DNA from: Acidobacteriota bacterium
Lineage (GTDB): Bacteria; Acidobacteriota; Terriglobia; Terriglobales; Acidobacteriaceae
Assembly (NCBI GenBank): GCA_021851465.1
Contig: JAJZDL010000157.1
Span: 1-6,845 of the forward strand
DNA length: 6,845 bases
Direction of reading: 5' to 3'
Shown: positions 5,843-6,845 of the stretch, piece after piece
Numbering within the stretch: the stretch's first letter is position 1
Layout: every line of letters starts with the position of its first letter
Position numbers and translations under genes: made by a program
The notes under the pieces: model-generated
Told to the model about the DNA's origin: nothing
What the model saw: only the letters and a program-made list of their open reading frames with translations
Databases searched by the model: none

Positions 5843-6845
5843 TCAGTTTGGCGTGGGTGGTTCGACGTGGTCGATGACGATGACATCGACGGGAGCCCTG
5901 GTGGGTTGCAACTTCAGTCCGAGCTGCTTCTGAACCGCTTGGAAGATGTCCGGCGCGGAGCCTGCATCGGGTGCGAGGGGGTCGGGAGCGAAGGTCATAA
6001 AAAAATCAAACCTTCCCTGTAGTCCCGTCTGATCCACGACCTGCCGATCCTTGACGACCTGCATCAAGAAGTTGGGGAAGTCCCCCATCGTCCAATTTAC
6101 GAATGTTGTGGTCCATCCTCCATGTAGTCCGGGATTCATTAGAACATGCTCACGATCTTTAGGATCGCTACTGCTCTTTGTGAGCCTTGGTCCGCCCTTA
6201 TCCTGCTCAAGGACGTAGACAGAATATTTCTTTTTGACGCGATGGAATGACAACTTGAAGCGATCTGCCAGCAGCTTTTGATACATCTCCTGTTCCTGGA
6301 TTCCATTCGGCTGACCTGCGGTATCTGGTATGCCATCGATGTCGAATTTAGTTGTGTCTGCCCAGGACGGTGCGCCTAGTATCAGTCGAGGCTCGATCTG
6401 GTAGGCTTGCTCGATGAGACGGACAAGGCTGGAGTTCTTAGCAGAGAAATGGCGTCCCTGCGCAGTGAAAGAAGCAATGCCATTACTGCCCTCGCCCTGA
6501 GCACTTGGCTTAATTGTGGCGACTTCAAACGATGGGTGCGCATCCTCTGCCATGGGTGGCAGCCCAGCAGGCCGCGAAATAACCCACGCCGTCTCTGGAG
6601 TAGCGCGCGTGAAGGTTATCGGCTGAGATGGTTCATTGTCTGGCTTCCAGGCACCCACAATGGTGTTGCCGTCCGCGCTCATCTTTCCTATGTATTCGCC
6701 GCTGTATCCCGTCACTGGAAATTTGAGTATTGAGCCATCGAAGGTGGCGTCGTTAATGGGAATTTTCTCCGCTCCGCCATCAAGGTAGTAGGAGTCTATC
6801 TTCAGGGTGTTGCCGTCGGACTTGGAAATCTTGAGGACCAAGCGA
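5843..6845 (-). CDS. TIGR03435-family protein, 5' end beyond the window
   Basis: The visible 333 residues are the C-terminal part; the frame is open to the right edge and the true start lies outside. The second half matches the TIGR03435 family of acidobacterial proteins of unknown function, recognisable from FEVATIKPS, the LLADRFKLSFHR stretch, KGGPRL, DQTGLQGRFDF and the close APVDVIVIDHVEPPTPN. Members are usually exported, but no signal peptide can be judged here. The first 80 or so visible residues form a separate beta-rich domain (LKISKSDGNTLK, DGSILKF, GKMSADGNTIVGAW, ITFTRA). This resembles the lipocalin-like or N-terminal domain found before hydrolases in the same bacteria. GC content is near 50%, clearly below the hyd genes, and codon use is relaxed. 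There is no functional link to hydrogenase maturation. Its value here is as a marker of host lineage. Confidence 0.88.
   Translation of the reverse strand, partial: RLVLKISKSDGNTLKIDSYYLDGGAEKIPINDATFDGSILKFPVTGYSGEYIGKMSADGNTIVGAWKPDNEPSQPITFTRATPETAWVISRPAGLPPMAEDAHPSFEVATIKPSAQGEGSNGIASFTAQGRHFSAKNSSLVRLIEQAYQIEPRLILGAPSWADTTKFDIDGIPDTAGQPNGIQEQEMYQKLLADRFKLSFHRVKKKYSVYVLEQDKGGPRLTKSSSDPKDREHVLMNPGLHGGWTTTFVNWTMGDFPNFLMQVVKDRQVVDQTGLQGRFDFFMTFAPDPLAPDAGSAPDIFQAVQKQLGLKLQPTRAPVDVIVIDHVEPPTPN

Noticed and set aside
5871..5889. Hairpin TCGATG/CATCGA just after hydE
   Set aside because: It lies in the coding part of the convergent gene, over the conserved VIDHV segment, and has no U tract, so it does not qualify as a terminator.
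1..6845. CRISPR arrays, insertion sequences, tRNA or rRNA genes
   Set aside because: I saw no spaced direct repeats, transposase motifs, terminal inverted repeats or cloverleaf-like sequence anywhere in the window.

Overview
The window carries the complete maturase set for [FeFe]-hydrogenase, hydE, hydF and hydG, with an aspartate ammonia-lyase gene built into the same locus. The genes form two divergent two-gene operons. The catalytic subunit gene hydA is not in view. The last kilobase holds the 3' part of an unrelated gene of the TIGR03435 family. That family is strongly associated with Acidobacteriota. Together with the high GC content and GC-rich third codon positions of the hyd genes, it suggests an acidobacterial soil or sediment bacterium, probably Terriglobia-like. 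The assignment rests on recognising the family by eye, not on a search.

Layout. Positions 1-267 lie downstream of hydF and hold no gene I can support. Positions 268-2993 (minus strand) are aspA followed by hydF, with a 4-base ATGA overlap. Positions 2994-3310 are a divergent control region. It has two CRP-type 16-bp palindromes about nine helical turns apart, one near each inferred promoter, and a structured leader in front of hydG. Positions 3311-5839 (plus strand) are hydG and hydE, 18 bp apart. Positions 5843-6845 (minus strand) are the TIGR03435-type gene. It converges on hydE with 3 bp between the stop codons, has lower GC content (near 50% against low 60s) and runs off the right edge.

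How the genes work together. HydG cleaves tyrosine to make CO and cyanide on an iron-cysteine synthon. HydE processes that synthon. HydF is the GTPase scaffold on which the 2Fe subcluster is finished before transfer to apo-hydrogenase. The lyase converts aspartate to fumarate and ammonia. Its translational coupling to hydF suggests that it supplies the nitrogen of the bridging azadithiolate ligand, or else fumarate as an electron sink; this is inference. All key iron-sulfur and GTPase motifs of the three maturases are intact, so the pathway looks functional.

The points most worth a second look are the lyase in the maturation operon and its Glu in the GRT[H/Q]xQDA motif, the paired palindromes, and a reading-frame conflict in the last 80-100 bases of hydE.
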